NCBI GenBank assembly: GCA_031537795.1
Contig: JAVKNF010000027.1
Coordinates: forward strand, 1-25,698
From: JAVKNF01 sp031537795
Lineage (GTDB): Bacteria; Pseudomonadota; Alphaproteobacteria; Rickettsiales; Deianiraeaceae
DNA length: 25,698 nt
Direction: 5' to 3'
A program made the position numbers and the translations under genes. This document shows positions 17,240 to 24,358 of this stretch, one piece after another. Position 1 is the stretch's first letter; each line of letters starts with the position of its first letter. The notes below the pieces were generated by a model. That model searched no databases, was not told the DNA's origin, and saw only the letters and a list, made by a program, of their open reading frames with translations.

Positions 17240-18019
17240 TTAAATGTCTATATATCTTTTTATCCAAGGCGAAGGTAATAAACTTTTATATATCTTTTTC
17301 CATCTTGATTTATCTTTTTCTAGTTGCCAATTACCACTAATTGCATCTTCAATTTTTGGTTGCCCATGAAATACTAAAACTTTTACATCTTGATTTGGTT
17401 TTTTTGGAGAAATAAACAACCTTAAAGGCCAGATTGGAAGTAAATCTGCTTTAAAGCTTACAGTCCATTTTTTAGGCCAAAAATTTAATCTTTTGTATTT
17501 TTCAATAACTTTAGCAGATAAACATTCTTGAGAGGCAGTAAAATATTTTTTATAATAAAAATCTGGTTCTTTTTCAAAATCTGAAACAATAAAACCTAAA
17601 GTTCCTACAACCCAAGAATAAATACTAGCATTCCCAACTGTTCCATCTTTTTGATTCCAGTCTTTTATTATATAAAATTCATCTTTCTTTGGCAAATCAA
17701 AAAATTCATCTAAATTGCCAATAATTACTTGATCTAAATCAAAAAATAAAACCCTTTTTCCTGTTAATCCGCCTAGATCATCTCTACATAATCCAACTTC
17801 CTTTCTATAAGCATAAGGTAGTTGATCTCTGTGAACATTAACTTCAGGTAGGGCTTTCACATTAACTTCAGGTAAGATATTTCTGCTGTCTTCCGTGAAA
17901 CAATAAAAATGAACTTTATAAGTGGTATTTTTTCTGATCATATTGACCATTTTATTTACATCTTCCGCTTTGTATATTGACCCCCATTTTATAAAAACAA
18001 CATAAACATCTTTAAGCAT
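17240..18019 (-). CDS. GT-A type glycosyltransferase, probably envelope polysaccharide
   Basis: The protein starts at MLKDVYVVFIKWG by my choice; an open frame continues to ATG 18082 (280 residues), but a good promoter (18031-18058) lies inside that extension and the domain begins right at this methionine. The motif VLFFDLDQVIIGNLDE is the metal-binding DxD strand of GT-A folds, followed by SWVVGTLGF and, near the C-terminus, VLVFHGQPK, where the His resembles the second metal ligand of GT8-like enzymes. LNFWPKKWTVSFKADLLPIWP is typical of poorly characterised LPS sugar transferases. Linkage to lpxI fits an envelope role. It carries an internal duplication: LPEVNVKA then LPEVNVHR, from a 16-bp repeat with a 24-bp period. 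Confidence 0.75.
   Translation of the reverse strand: MLKDVYVVFIKWGSIYKAEDVNKMVNMIRKNTTYKVHFYCFTEDSRNILPEVNVKALPEVNVHRDQLPYAYRKEVGLCRDDLGGLTGKRVLFFDLDQVIIGNLDEFFDLPKKDEFYIIKDWNQKDGTVGNASIYSWVVGTLGFIVSDFEKEPDFYYKKYFTASQECLSAKVIEKYKRLNFWPKKWTVSFKADLLPIWPLRLFISPKKPNQDVKVLVFHGQPKIEDAISGNWQLEKDKSRWKKIYKSLLPSPWIKRYIDI
17835..17874. repeat. 16-bp direct repeat with 24-bp period
   Basis: ACATTAACTTCAGGTA occurs at 17835-17850 and 17859-17874. The period is eight codons, so it duplicates LPEVNV in the glycosyltransferase without shifting the frame. It looks like a recent short tandem duplication. Confidence 0.8.
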
Positions 18020-18030
18020 AATTTTTATCG

Positions 18031-18058
18031 AATATAACATTCTTTTTTGAAAAGTCAA
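18031..18058 (-). promoter_or_regulatory. Promoter of the glycosyltransferase-rbfA operon
   Basis: On the minus strand TTGACT (18058-18053) and TATATT (18036-18031) each match consensus at five of six positions, with a 16-bp spacer. Transcription would start near 18024, about five bases before ATG 18019. It lies within the longer open frame and argues for the internal start codon. Confidence 0.5.
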
Positions 18059-18197
18059 AGAGACTTTCTTACTTTTTATCATTCTCTCTAAATTGTTGAT
18101 TTAGGATATGAGAAGTCCATTCAAAAATACAAACACTAGCTTGACAATTAAATAACTTATTATAAATTTTAAATTCCTTTAAGTTATTTGAGCATTA

Positions 18198-18218
18198 TCA
18201 AAGGTAGTGCTCCTTTGA
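18198..18218. repeat. 7-bp hairpin upstream of the RNase D-like gene
   Basis: TCAAAGG (18198-18204) and CCTTTGA (18212-18218) pair around a seven-base loop, 20 bases before the ATG at 18239. With no clear T-run after it, it could be an operator or a 5'-leader hairpin. A TTGACA at 18141-18146 lies upstream, but its best -10 box (TATAAA) is only 14 bp away. Confidence 0.4.
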
Positions 18219-18238
18219 AAGTTAAAGTTTAATATAAT

Positions 18239-18865
18239 ATGAATTTATTTATCAATGATATACCAGAAAACTATATAATGAACGGCACTCTAGCAATAGA
18301 TACAGAAGCTATGGGATTACACACAAAAAGAGACAGGCTTTGTTTAGTGCAAATTGCAGATGAAAAAGGAGAGATAACATTAATACATTTTCCAGAAGGA
18401 GATTTTAATTATGAATGTACCAATCTAAAAAAATACCTAGCTAATTCAAATATAGAAAAAATATTTCATTATGCAAGATTTGATGTTGCAATTATGAGGC
18501 ATTATTTAAAAATAGCAGAAATACCAAATATTTTTTGCACTAAAATAGCTTCAAGATTTGCAAGAACATATACAGATGCTCATGGGTTAAGGAGTTTGGT
18601 CATAGAATTATTAGGCATTGAAATTAAAAAAGAACAACAATGTAGCTATTGGGGTAGAGCGGAATTAACAGAAGAACAAAAACAATATGCAGTAAATGAT
18701 GTAATATATCTACACAGAATAAAAGAAACTCTAATCCAAATGCTAGAAAATTCAAAAAGATTAGAGATCTCTAAAGAATATTTTAAATTTCTACATACTA
18801 TAGTATCAGCAGATCTTATGGGCTTTGAAAACGATATGTTTAATCATGGGTTTATTAAGCAGTAG
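18239..18865 (+). CDS. RNase D-like 3'-5' exonuclease (DEDDy)
   Basis: The 208-residue protein is a lone DEDDy exonuclease domain without the C-terminal HRDC domains of E. coli RNase D (about 375 residues). The catalytic residues are visible: Asp21 and Glu23 in LAIDTEAMGL, Asp82 in FHYARFDVAIM, Tyr150 and Asp154 in KQYAVNDVIYLH. Short RNase D proteins of this kind are common in alphaproteobacteria and act in tRNA or structured RNA 3' trimming. It is the first of a plus-strand group with the MlaD-like gene and obgE; 45 bp separate it from the next gene. Confidence 0.9.
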   Translation: MNLFINDIPENYIMNGTLAIDTEAMGLHTKRDRLCLVQIADEKGEITLIHFPEGDFNYECTNLKKYLANSNIEKIFHYARFDVAIMRHYLKIAEIPNIFCTKIASRFARTYTDAHGLRSLVIELLGIEIKKEQQCSYWGRAELTEEQKQYAVNDVIYLHRIKETLIQMLENSKRLEISKEYFKFLHTIVSADLMGFENDMFNHGFIKQ

Positions 18866-18910
18866 AATTTTATTGATTTTTAATTCAGTTAAATAAAGAT
18901 TGTAAAAAAT

Positions 18911-19351
18911 ATGAAAATTACCTCTGAAAGTATAATAGGTTTTATTTTTATTATAATTGCTTCTATGTTTACGTTCAAAGTGGTTGAAGTCTCTAATAAT
19001 AAAAATCTTAACAATAAAGATTTTTATTATTATTTTGCAAATCTATCTAATGTTAATGGGATTGAAACAGGAACAAAAGTTAAAATCTCTGGTATAGATG
19101 TCGGCTCTGTTGTAGATTTAGAGTTACAAAAAGAAAAATTAACTGTTGATATAAAGATTAAAATAGATAAATCTATAAAGATAGCTCAAGATTCAGTATT
19201 AGCAGTCTCCACAGACGGATTATTTGGTTCTAAATTTATAAGTATTCAGTCAGGTTTTGAAGATAATTTTTTGAAAGACGGTGATAAAATAAAATTTACA
19301 AGATCTGCTTTAAATTTGGAAGAATTAATAAGTAAATTTGTAGCAAAATAA
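18911..19351 (+). CDS. mlaD: MlaD-like MCE-domain lipid transport protein
   Basis: The 146-residue protein has one N-terminal transmembrane anchor (SIIGFIFIIIASMFTFKVV, 7-25) and a single MCE domain: YFANLSNVNGIETGTKVKISGIDVGSV, the LTVDIKIKID strand, and DSVLAVSTDGLFGSKFISI, the conserved lalr.dGLlG.kyi.i block. MlaD forms a periplasmic hexamer with the MlaFEB transporter that moves phospholipids between the two membranes. The usual mlaE and mlaF neighbours are not here. The length matches short alphaproteobacterial MlaD. It ends one base before the obgE ATG. Confidence 0.87.
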   Translation: MKITSESIIGFIFIIIASMFTFKVVEVSNNKNLNNKDFYYYFANLSNVNGIETGTKVKISGIDVGSVVDLELQKEKLTVDIKIKIDKSIKIAQDSVLAVSTDGLFGSKFISIQSGFEDNFLKDGDKIKFTRSALNLEELISKFVAK

Positions 19352-19352
19352 A

Positions 19353-20339
19353 ATGACATCAGCAAATATCAAATTCTTCGATAGAGTAAAGGTATATCTT
19401 TCTTCAGGAAGAGGTGGAAACGGCTGTTGTAGCTTTAGAAGATTAAAATATATTCCAAGAGGAGGGCCGGACGGAGGAAATGGAGGTAAAGGAGGTGATT
19501 TATATATAAAAGGTAATCATAATCTTAATACATTAAATTATTATCATAATCATAATAAACATAAAGCACCAGACGGTTCAAGAGGAGCAGGACAGAACAG
19601 AAATGGAGCAAAAGGAGAAGATATAATTTTAGAAGTGCCAATCGGAACTCAAGTTTTTGACACAGAAGAAAACCTTATATGCGATATAATTGGGAATGGA
19701 GTTCAAATTAAAATACTAGAAGGAGGAAGAGGTGGAATCGGAAATACTTTTTTTAAAAATTCAATAGATAAAGCTCCAACTAAAACAACAAAAGGAGAAG
19801 AACCGCAAGAAGGAGATTTTATTTTTAAGTTAAAATCTATAGCTGATATTGGAATAATTGGGCTTCCTAATGCAGGTAAGTCAAGTTTTATTAATTCTAT
19901 AACAAATGCAAAATCAGAAATCGGAGATTATGCTTTCACAACAACTAGGCCTATATTAGGTTTTATAGAAGATTTAAAAATGACAATCTGTGACATTCCT
20001 GGTCTAATTAAAAATGCACATCAAGGAAAGGGTCTAGGTATTCATTTTTTACAACATATCGAAAGATGTATTCTGTTAATTCATATCATCGACATAGACT
20101 CTTATTACGATATTATTGAAAATTATGACATTATTCAAAATGAAATGAAATATTATTCTGAAGATATTCTTAAGAAAGAACAAATTCTAATATTAAATAA
20201 AATTGATAAAAAAGATAAAAAAGAAATTCAACAGATCAAAAAAAACCTAGAAAAACACACACACCTAAAAGTGTTTCCAATTTCTACTGTTACACAAGAT
20301 GGGATTAATAAAGTTTTGGAGTTTCTAGAAAATAATTAA
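19353..20339 (+). CDS. obgE: GTPase ObgE/CgtA
   Basis: The 328-residue protein has the glycine-rich Obg fold at 1-160 (VKVYLSSGRGGNGCCSFRR, RGGPDGGNGGKGG) followed by a GTPase domain: G1 GLPNAGKSS (170-178), G3 DIPGLI (214-219) and G4 NKID (282-285). It lacks the optional C-terminal OCT domain, as is usual for alphaproteobacterial Obg. Obg associates with the 50S subunit and links ribosome assembly with stress and cell-cycle control. It follows the mlaD-like gene with a one-base gap. Confidence 0.96.
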   Translation: MTSANIKFFDRVKVYLSSGRGGNGCCSFRRLKYIPRGGPDGGNGGKGGDLYIKGNHNLNTLNYYHNHNKHKAPDGSRGAGQNRNGAKGEDIILEVPIGTQVFDTEENLICDIIGNGVQIKILEGGRGGIGNTFFKNSIDKAPTKTTKGEEPQEGDFIFKLKSIADIGIIGLPNAGKSSFINSITNAKSEIGDYAFTTTRPILGFIEDLKMTICDIPGLIKNAHQGKGLGIHFLQHIERCILLIHIIDIDSYYDIIENYDIIQNEMKYYSEDILKKEQILILNKIDKKDKKEIQQIKKNLEKHTHLKVFPISTVTQDGINKVLEFLENN

Positions 20340-20411
20340 TAATTCTAAATAAAATATAAATTTTGCTTCCGTAGTTAATCTTTTGAATATATGTTTTATA
20401 TATAAATATAT

Positions 20412-21512
20412 ATGTACACAAAAACATTACAAGAAGAACACAACAGAACTCTAACGGCTCTCCGTGAAGAAAAACCAAACGAAGATGCTTTGACAAAGTT
20501 AAAAACATCAAGAATGCATGAAGATCTATCAAAGCAAGAAAGTGAACTTTCTAAAAAAAGGCTGCCTATTTCTTCTTCAAAAAAAGAGAATAAAGAAGAT
20601 GCAGAATACAGAAAGTCTTTCGACGAATATCTTAGAAAAGGTACAATGAACCAGACATTATCAGGGTGTTCAGATTCAACTGGGTATGCTATACCACAAG
20701 TAATTCAAGATATTATAAATGGAAGATTAATTATTAATTCACCAGTTAGATCATTCGCAAGTGTTATAAATGTTTCTTATGATAACGTTGACATCCCAGC
20801 TTTTAATCAAGAAACTATATTCGCTTGGGGAGATGAAACTACAGTTGCCCCTGTTTCTGATATATTTCAAAAAAAGACTTTGAAAATGAGTAATATCACA
20901 GCTCAACCTAAAGCAACGCAAAAAATGCTAGACGATATATCAATAGACATTGAATCTTGGATAGGTGAAATATTGTCTGACACATTTGCAGAAGCAGAAA
21001 ACAATGCATTTATAAATGGAGACGGTTTAAATAAACCTACTGGAATTTTATCTTATCCGGCAACCGGAGCTAATGCAATACATAGAGTTATAAATTCAAC
21101 ATCAACAAAATTATCACTTGAATCTATATTAAATTTACAAGCAAGTTTAAATTCTAGATATGAAAAATCAAATGAAAATGTATTCTTAACTTCAAAAGAT
21201 GCTCTAGCAAGCATAAGAACAATGCAAGATGCCGCCGGTAGATATATCTGGGACGGTATTTTTGAAGATTCTCAAACAACATTACTTGGAGTTCCTTTAT
21301 TAATTGTAAATCATATGCAAAATCTAACTTCAGGTTCTGATGTCATGATATACGGTAATTTGAGAAAAGGCTATCAAATTGCAGACAGAGCAAATATCAG
21401 TATTATGAGAGACCCTTTCAGTTGCAAACCTTATGTTGTATTTTACACAGTAAAAAGATTAAGCGGAGATGTTAAAGACGCTCAAGCTCTAAAAATATTA
21501 AGAATGGCATAA
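20412..21512 (+). CDS. HK97-fold major capsid protein, solitary, GTA-like
   Basis: The 366-residue protein is an HK97-type major capsid protein. It starts with a charged helical segment (about 1-75), the part that acts as internal scaffold and is removed by the capsid protease in relatives. The mature part opens with GCSDSTGYAIPQVIQDII, the usual dGGylvP...i start, followed by SPVRSFASVI, VPA-type DIPAFN, the E-loop/spine region KPKATQKMLDD-like (AQPKATQKMLDDISIDIESWI), EAENNAFINGDGLNKPTGIL and LLGVPLLIVNHM. No portal, protease, terminase or tail gene is near it. Rickettsiales keep scattered gene-transfer-agent genes, capsid included, so I read this as a GTA orfg5-type gene and not as a prophage. 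The frame is intact, suggesting selection. Confidence 0.88.
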   Translation: MYTKTLQEEHNRTLTALREEKPNEDALTKLKTSRMHEDLSKQESELSKKRLPISSSKKENKEDAEYRKSFDEYLRKGTMNQTLSGCSDSTGYAIPQVIQDIINGRLIINSPVRSFASVINVSYDNVDIPAFNQETIFAWGDETTVAPVSDIFQKKTLKMSNITAQPKATQKMLDDISIDIESWIGEILSDTFAEAENNAFINGDGLNKPTGILSYPATGANAIHRVINSTSTKLSLESILNLQASLNSRYEKSNENVFLTSKDALASIRTMQDAAGRYIWDGIFEDSQTTLLGVPLLIVNHMQNLTSGSDVMIYGNLRKGYQIADRANISIMRDPFSCKPYVVFYTVKRLSGDVKDAQALKILRMA

Positions 21513-21540
21513 TAGGCCAAATTAGATAACTCTTAATATG

Positions 21541-21590
21541 TTGTCAAATTGCAGAGAAAATAATTATAAGTTTTCTTAACAATTTGACAA
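21541..21590. repeat. 50-nt compound hairpin downstream of the capsid gene
   Basis: TTGTCAAATTG (21541-21551) is the exact reverse complement of CAATTTGACAA (21580-21590). Inside, after a 3x3 internal loop, AGAAAA (21555-21560) pairs with TTTTCT (21571-21576) around a 10-nt loop. The right arm contains the TTGACA -35 box of the following promoter. It may be the capsid transcript's 3' structure, an operator, or both. No T-run follows, so it is not a standard terminator. Confidence 0.65.
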
Positions 21591-21611
21591 TTAAATTGAT
21601 AATTATAGAAT
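21584..21611 (+). promoter_or_regulatory. Promoter of the small secreted protein and biotin operon
   Basis: TTGACA (21584-21589) is followed after 16 bp by TAGAAT (21606-21611). Transcription would begin near 21618, about six bases before ATG 21624. The -35 box is embedded in the right arm of a long inverted repeat. Confidence 0.55.
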
Positions 21612-21623
21612 TTACTAATTTTT

Positions 21624-21890
21624 ATGAAAAGAGTAGCTTTTTTAATTTTATTTGGAATTTGTACGAATCTTTCTTTTGCCGAATGTGGTGCTTGTTGCAA
21701 AGAAGCAGGAGGAAACCCTTCTACCATTATATCAAGCGTTATTCACAAATTAATGGAAATGAAAGGACAATGTTACAAAGCTTTAGCAGAGTTAACCGGT
21801 GGTTCTACTCAAAGAGTTTTAGACTGTGCAACAGACGAAAAAATTGGGACTGATGCCCCAGTTTTTATAGGATGTCTACAAGGTAAGTAA
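21624..21890 (+). CDS. Small secreted six-cysteine protein, function unknown
   Basis: I do not recognise this 88-residue protein. It has a clear signal peptide (KR then VAFLILFGICTNLSFA) with likely cleavage after SFA at residue 19. The mature 69 residues hold six cysteines (21, 24, 25, 50, 68, 84), enough for three disulfides, in the arrangement CGACC-x24-C-x17-C-x15-C. No known toxin, enzyme or binding motif is visible. It has its own promoter, starts 111 bp after the capsid gene and ends 15 bp before bioF, so it is probably cotranscribed with the biotin genes. It may act in the periplasm or outside the cell. Confidence 0.75.
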   Translation: MKRVAFLILFGICTNLSFAECGACCKEAGGNPSTIISSVIHKLMEMKGQCYKALAELTGGSTQRVLDCATDEKIGTDAPVFIGCLQGK

Positions 21891-21905
21891 TTCATTTATT
21901 GAAGT

Positions 21906-22991
21906 TTGAAATTAAAAAATCAAGAATTTACAAGAAATCTAAAATATAGCAATCTTAAAGAATTTATTGATTTCTCTTCAAATGATTATCTTTGTCTTTC
22001 TAAAAATCAAGAGGCGTTAGAATTTGGGTTTAATTATGCCGAGAAATTTGGCTCCGGTCTAGGTAATTCTAGGTTAATTGGCGATAATACCTGTTATGAA
22101 GAATTTGAAAGTTGGTTTTCAAAATTAAAAGGCAAGGAATCTTGTTTAATTTTTCCTTCTGGCTGGCAAACTAATGTTTCTATTTTACCTATTATTCTAA
22201 ATAATTTTGAAGGAGAGCTTGAAATTTTTTCTGATAGATTAAATCATAACTCAATTCAAATTGGAATTCAATTATCAAAAAAAAAACAAACTAGATATAA
22301 AAATAATGACTTAGATCAACTAGAATCTCTTCTCAAAAAAAGCAATGCTAGAAATAAAATTGTAATAACCGAAAGCGTCTTTAGTATGGACGGTACTATT
22401 TTAGATTTAAAAAATTTACTTTATTTGAAGGAAAAATATAATTTCTTTTTATATATAGATGACGCTCATAGTTTTGGTATTTTTGGTGAAAGTTTACTTG
22501 GAATAACAGAAGGTTTTGAAGATAAAATAGACATACTTGTTGGAACATTCAGTAAGGCTGTGGGTTGTCAAGGGGGTTATGTTTTGAGTTCAGATTACAT
22601 AAGAAAACTTATAATTAATAGTTCTAACGGGTTTATTTATTCAACCGGCTTGTCTCCTTTTTTAGTCGGGTTTGCTTATTTTTCTATCAAAAATATATTT
22701 CCTTCCATAAGAAACGAGGTAAGAGATATGTTAGAATTATCAAATTATGCAAGAAGCATTTTATCGAGTTTAGATCAAGTAAAAATAATTGGTAATTCTC
22801 AAGTTATTCCCATAATTCTTAATTCAGAAGAGGAAATTAGGTTAAAGAAAGAAAAATTACTTGAAAATAAAATCAACATACCCGCAATATTTTACCCAAC
22901 TGTGCCAATTTTAGAACCAAGACTAAGAATGTCTTTAAATATAAAACACACAAAAAAAGACATAAATAAAGTATATGAATTGCTTAAATAA
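21906..22991 (+). CDS. bioF: 8-amino-7-oxononanoate synthase BioF
   Basis: The 361-residue pyridoxal-phosphate enzyme joins pimeloyl-ACP (or -CoA) and alanine to make KAPA, the first step of biotin ring assembly. Family blocks are all present: DFSSNDYLCLS (22-32), GSGLGNSRLIGDNTCYEEFE (49-68), NHNSI (113-118), the cofactor-binding IDDAHSFGIFG with Asp185 and His188, and GTFSKAVGCQGGY with Schiff-base Lys217. The C-terminus LEPRLRMSLNIKHTKKDI is also typical. The start is TTG at 21906; an in-frame TGA at 21900 rules out a longer N-terminus, so it is about 20 residues shorter than E. coli BioF. Its last 17 bp overlap the next gene. Confidence 0.93.
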   Translation: MKLKNQEFTRNLKYSNLKEFIDFSSNDYLCLSKNQEALEFGFNYAEKFGSGLGNSRLIGDNTCYEEFESWFSKLKGKESCLIFPSGWQTNVSILPIILNNFEGELEIFSDRLNHNSIQIGIQLSKKKQTRYKNNDLDQLESLLKKSNARNKIVITESVFSMDGTILDLKNLLYLKEKYNFFLYIDDAHSFGIFGESLLGITEGFEDKIDILVGTFSKAVGCQGGYVLSSDYIRKLIINSSNGFIYSTGLSPFLVGFAYFSIKNIFPSIRNEVRDMLELSNYARSILSSLDQVKIIGNSQVIPIILNSEEEIRLKKEKLLENKINIPAIFYPTVPILEPRLRMSLNIKHTKKDINKVYELLK

Positions 22992-23673
22992 AAATAATTC
23001 AGAAGAATATTTATTTATATTTCATCACGGATGGGGGAATAATTCTTCTTATTTCATTAAATTTTACAAAGAAATTAAGAACTATATTCCAAATTCAAGT
23101 AGCTTTCATTTTGATTCTTGTTATTTTTCAAGAACAAATAATTATTTAAAGCAAATGGAAAGTTTAAAGATAATTATTCAAAATAATGTAAAACTTAAAA
23201 TAATTGGTATAGGGCATTCAATAGGGTTCTTAAAATTAATAGAATTAAAAGAAAATTCTAACATAAAGTTCCAATATTTATTTAGTTTTGCTGGTTTTTT
23301 GAAATTTATTAACTCTAAAAATGATTTACAAACATTAAATTTAACTATAAATGCTTTCAAAAAAAACCCAAAAGAAGTGTTAAAAACTTTCATTCAAGAA
23401 AATGTTTCCTTCTTGAATGAAGAAATTTTATTGAAAGAGCTTATTTTACTTAAGAATTTAGACAAAACAAATATCCAAAATAATATGAAATTATTTCATA
23501 TATACGGAGCAAGAGATTTAATTTTAGGCTCAAAAAAAAGTATAAATGCAACACTAGAACTTCCAATATTCCAAGAACAAATTATAGATACCTCGACTCA
23601 TTATTTACCTTATTACGAAATGAAAAGTTGTCTAAATTTTGTGATTTCAAATTGTAAAGATGAAACAATTTGA
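22975..23673 (+). CDS. bioH: Alpha/beta hydrolase, probable pimeloyl-ACP methyl ester esterase (BioH-like)
   Basis: The 232-residue protein sits between bioF and bioC and has an alpha/beta hydrolase triad: nucleophile Ser82 in GIGHSIGF, Asp181 in YGARDLILG and His209 in STHYLPY. The oxyanion-loop segment FIFHHGWGNNSSYF near the start resembles the fvHGWGm of BioH and BioG. In the BioC-BioH route this enzyme removes the methyl group from pimeloyl-ACP methyl ester, the gate that stops chain elongation. The sequence is too diverged to choose between BioH, BioG or another replacement esterase; position in the operon supports the role. It overlaps bioF at its start (17 bp) and bioC at its end (14 bp) and stops with TGA. 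Confidence 0.78.
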   Translation: MNCLNKNNSEEYLFIFHHGWGNNSSYFIKFYKEIKNYIPNSSSFHFDSCYFSRTNNYLKQMESLKIIIQNNVKLKIIGIGHSIGFLKLIELKENSNIKFQYLFSFAGFLKFINSKNDLQTLNLTINAFKKNPKEVLKTFIQENVSFLNEEILLKELILLKNLDKTNIQNNMKLFHIYGARDLILGSKKSINATLELPIFQEQIIDTSTHYLPYYEMKSCLNFVISNCKDETI

Positions 23674-24358
23674 AGTATTTTTAAATTGTGAATATTACGA
23701 AACAAATGCTTTAGTGCAGAAATTTTGCGAAGATTTAATATATAAATTCATAAGCTCTAATCTTTCTAAAGAATATAAATTACTAGAAATAGGGTTTGGA
23801 ACTGGAAAATTATTAAATAAATTACAAGAAGAAAATTTTAATTTAAGAGGGGTTGAAGTTTCAAAAAAAATGTATAATTTTACAAGAAAGAGATATTCAA
23901 GACTGAACAATAAAATACAGCTATTAGATGAAAATTGGATAGAAAATTATGAAGAAGTTGTCAAATTAGCAGACCAAAATATCATCTATAGTAATTTTGT
24001 TTTTCAATGGGTGGATATTAGAAAATATTTGCAAATTTTATCAAAAAATAATACAAAAATTATCTTTACAATTCCTTTAATAGAGAGTTTTAGAAATTTA
24101 AATTTCAATTTTATTAATATATTAAACGAAAATGAAATTATAGAGATATTAAGAAATCTAAAATTAAACTATAAAATTAATATTCATTTCTTTAAAGAAA
24201 AGTATAGAAGCCAATTGGAATTTATAAAACACCTTAAGAAGATAGGCGCAACAAAAAAACTAGAAAATAATAAAAATAATAATTTATTTTATTTAAGAAA
24301 TTCAAAGCAAGCAATCAATATAAATTATAAAATAGCATTTATAACAATAAATATATGA
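23660..24358 (+). CDS. bioC: Malonyl-ACP O-methyltransferase BioC
   Basis: The 232-residue class I methyltransferase has motif I LLEIGFGTGKL (41-51) for S-adenosylmethionine and the BioC-type IIYSNFVFQWVD (108-119), where SN..xQW is characteristic of BioC. It methylates malonyl-ACP so that fatty-acid synthase builds the pimeloyl chain. The C-terminal half is strongly lysine/asparagine-rich and less conserved, as expected in this AT-rich genome. The stop codon is in an ATGA overlap with the bioD start (24355-24358), showing that TGA works as a stop here. Confidence 0.88.
   Translation: MKQFEVFLNCEYYETNALVQKFCEDLIYKFISSNLSKEYKLLEIGFGTGKLLNKLQEENFNLRGVEVSKKMYNFTRKRYSRLNNKIQLLDENWIENYEEVVKLADQNIIYSNFVFQWVDIRKYLQILSKNNTKIIFTIPLIESFRNLNFNFINILNENEIIEILRNLKLNYKINIHFFKEKYRSQLEFIKHLKKIGATKKLENNKNNNLFYLRNSKQAININYKIAFITINI

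Noticed and set aside
18233..18238. Perfect TATAAT directly before the RNase D-like ATG
   Set aside because: It abuts the ATG, so transcription would start inside the gene, and no -35 box lies at 16-18 bp. It is likely chance in AT-rich DNA.
21584..21853. An 89-codon plus-strand frame overlapping the secreted protein
   Set aside because: It is another frame over the hairpin, promoter and the six-cysteine gene; the latter has a signal peptide and coherent composition.
20412..21890. A prophage around the capsid gene
   Set aside because: No terminase, portal, protease, integrase or tail gene is nearby; the neighbours are obgE and biotin genes.
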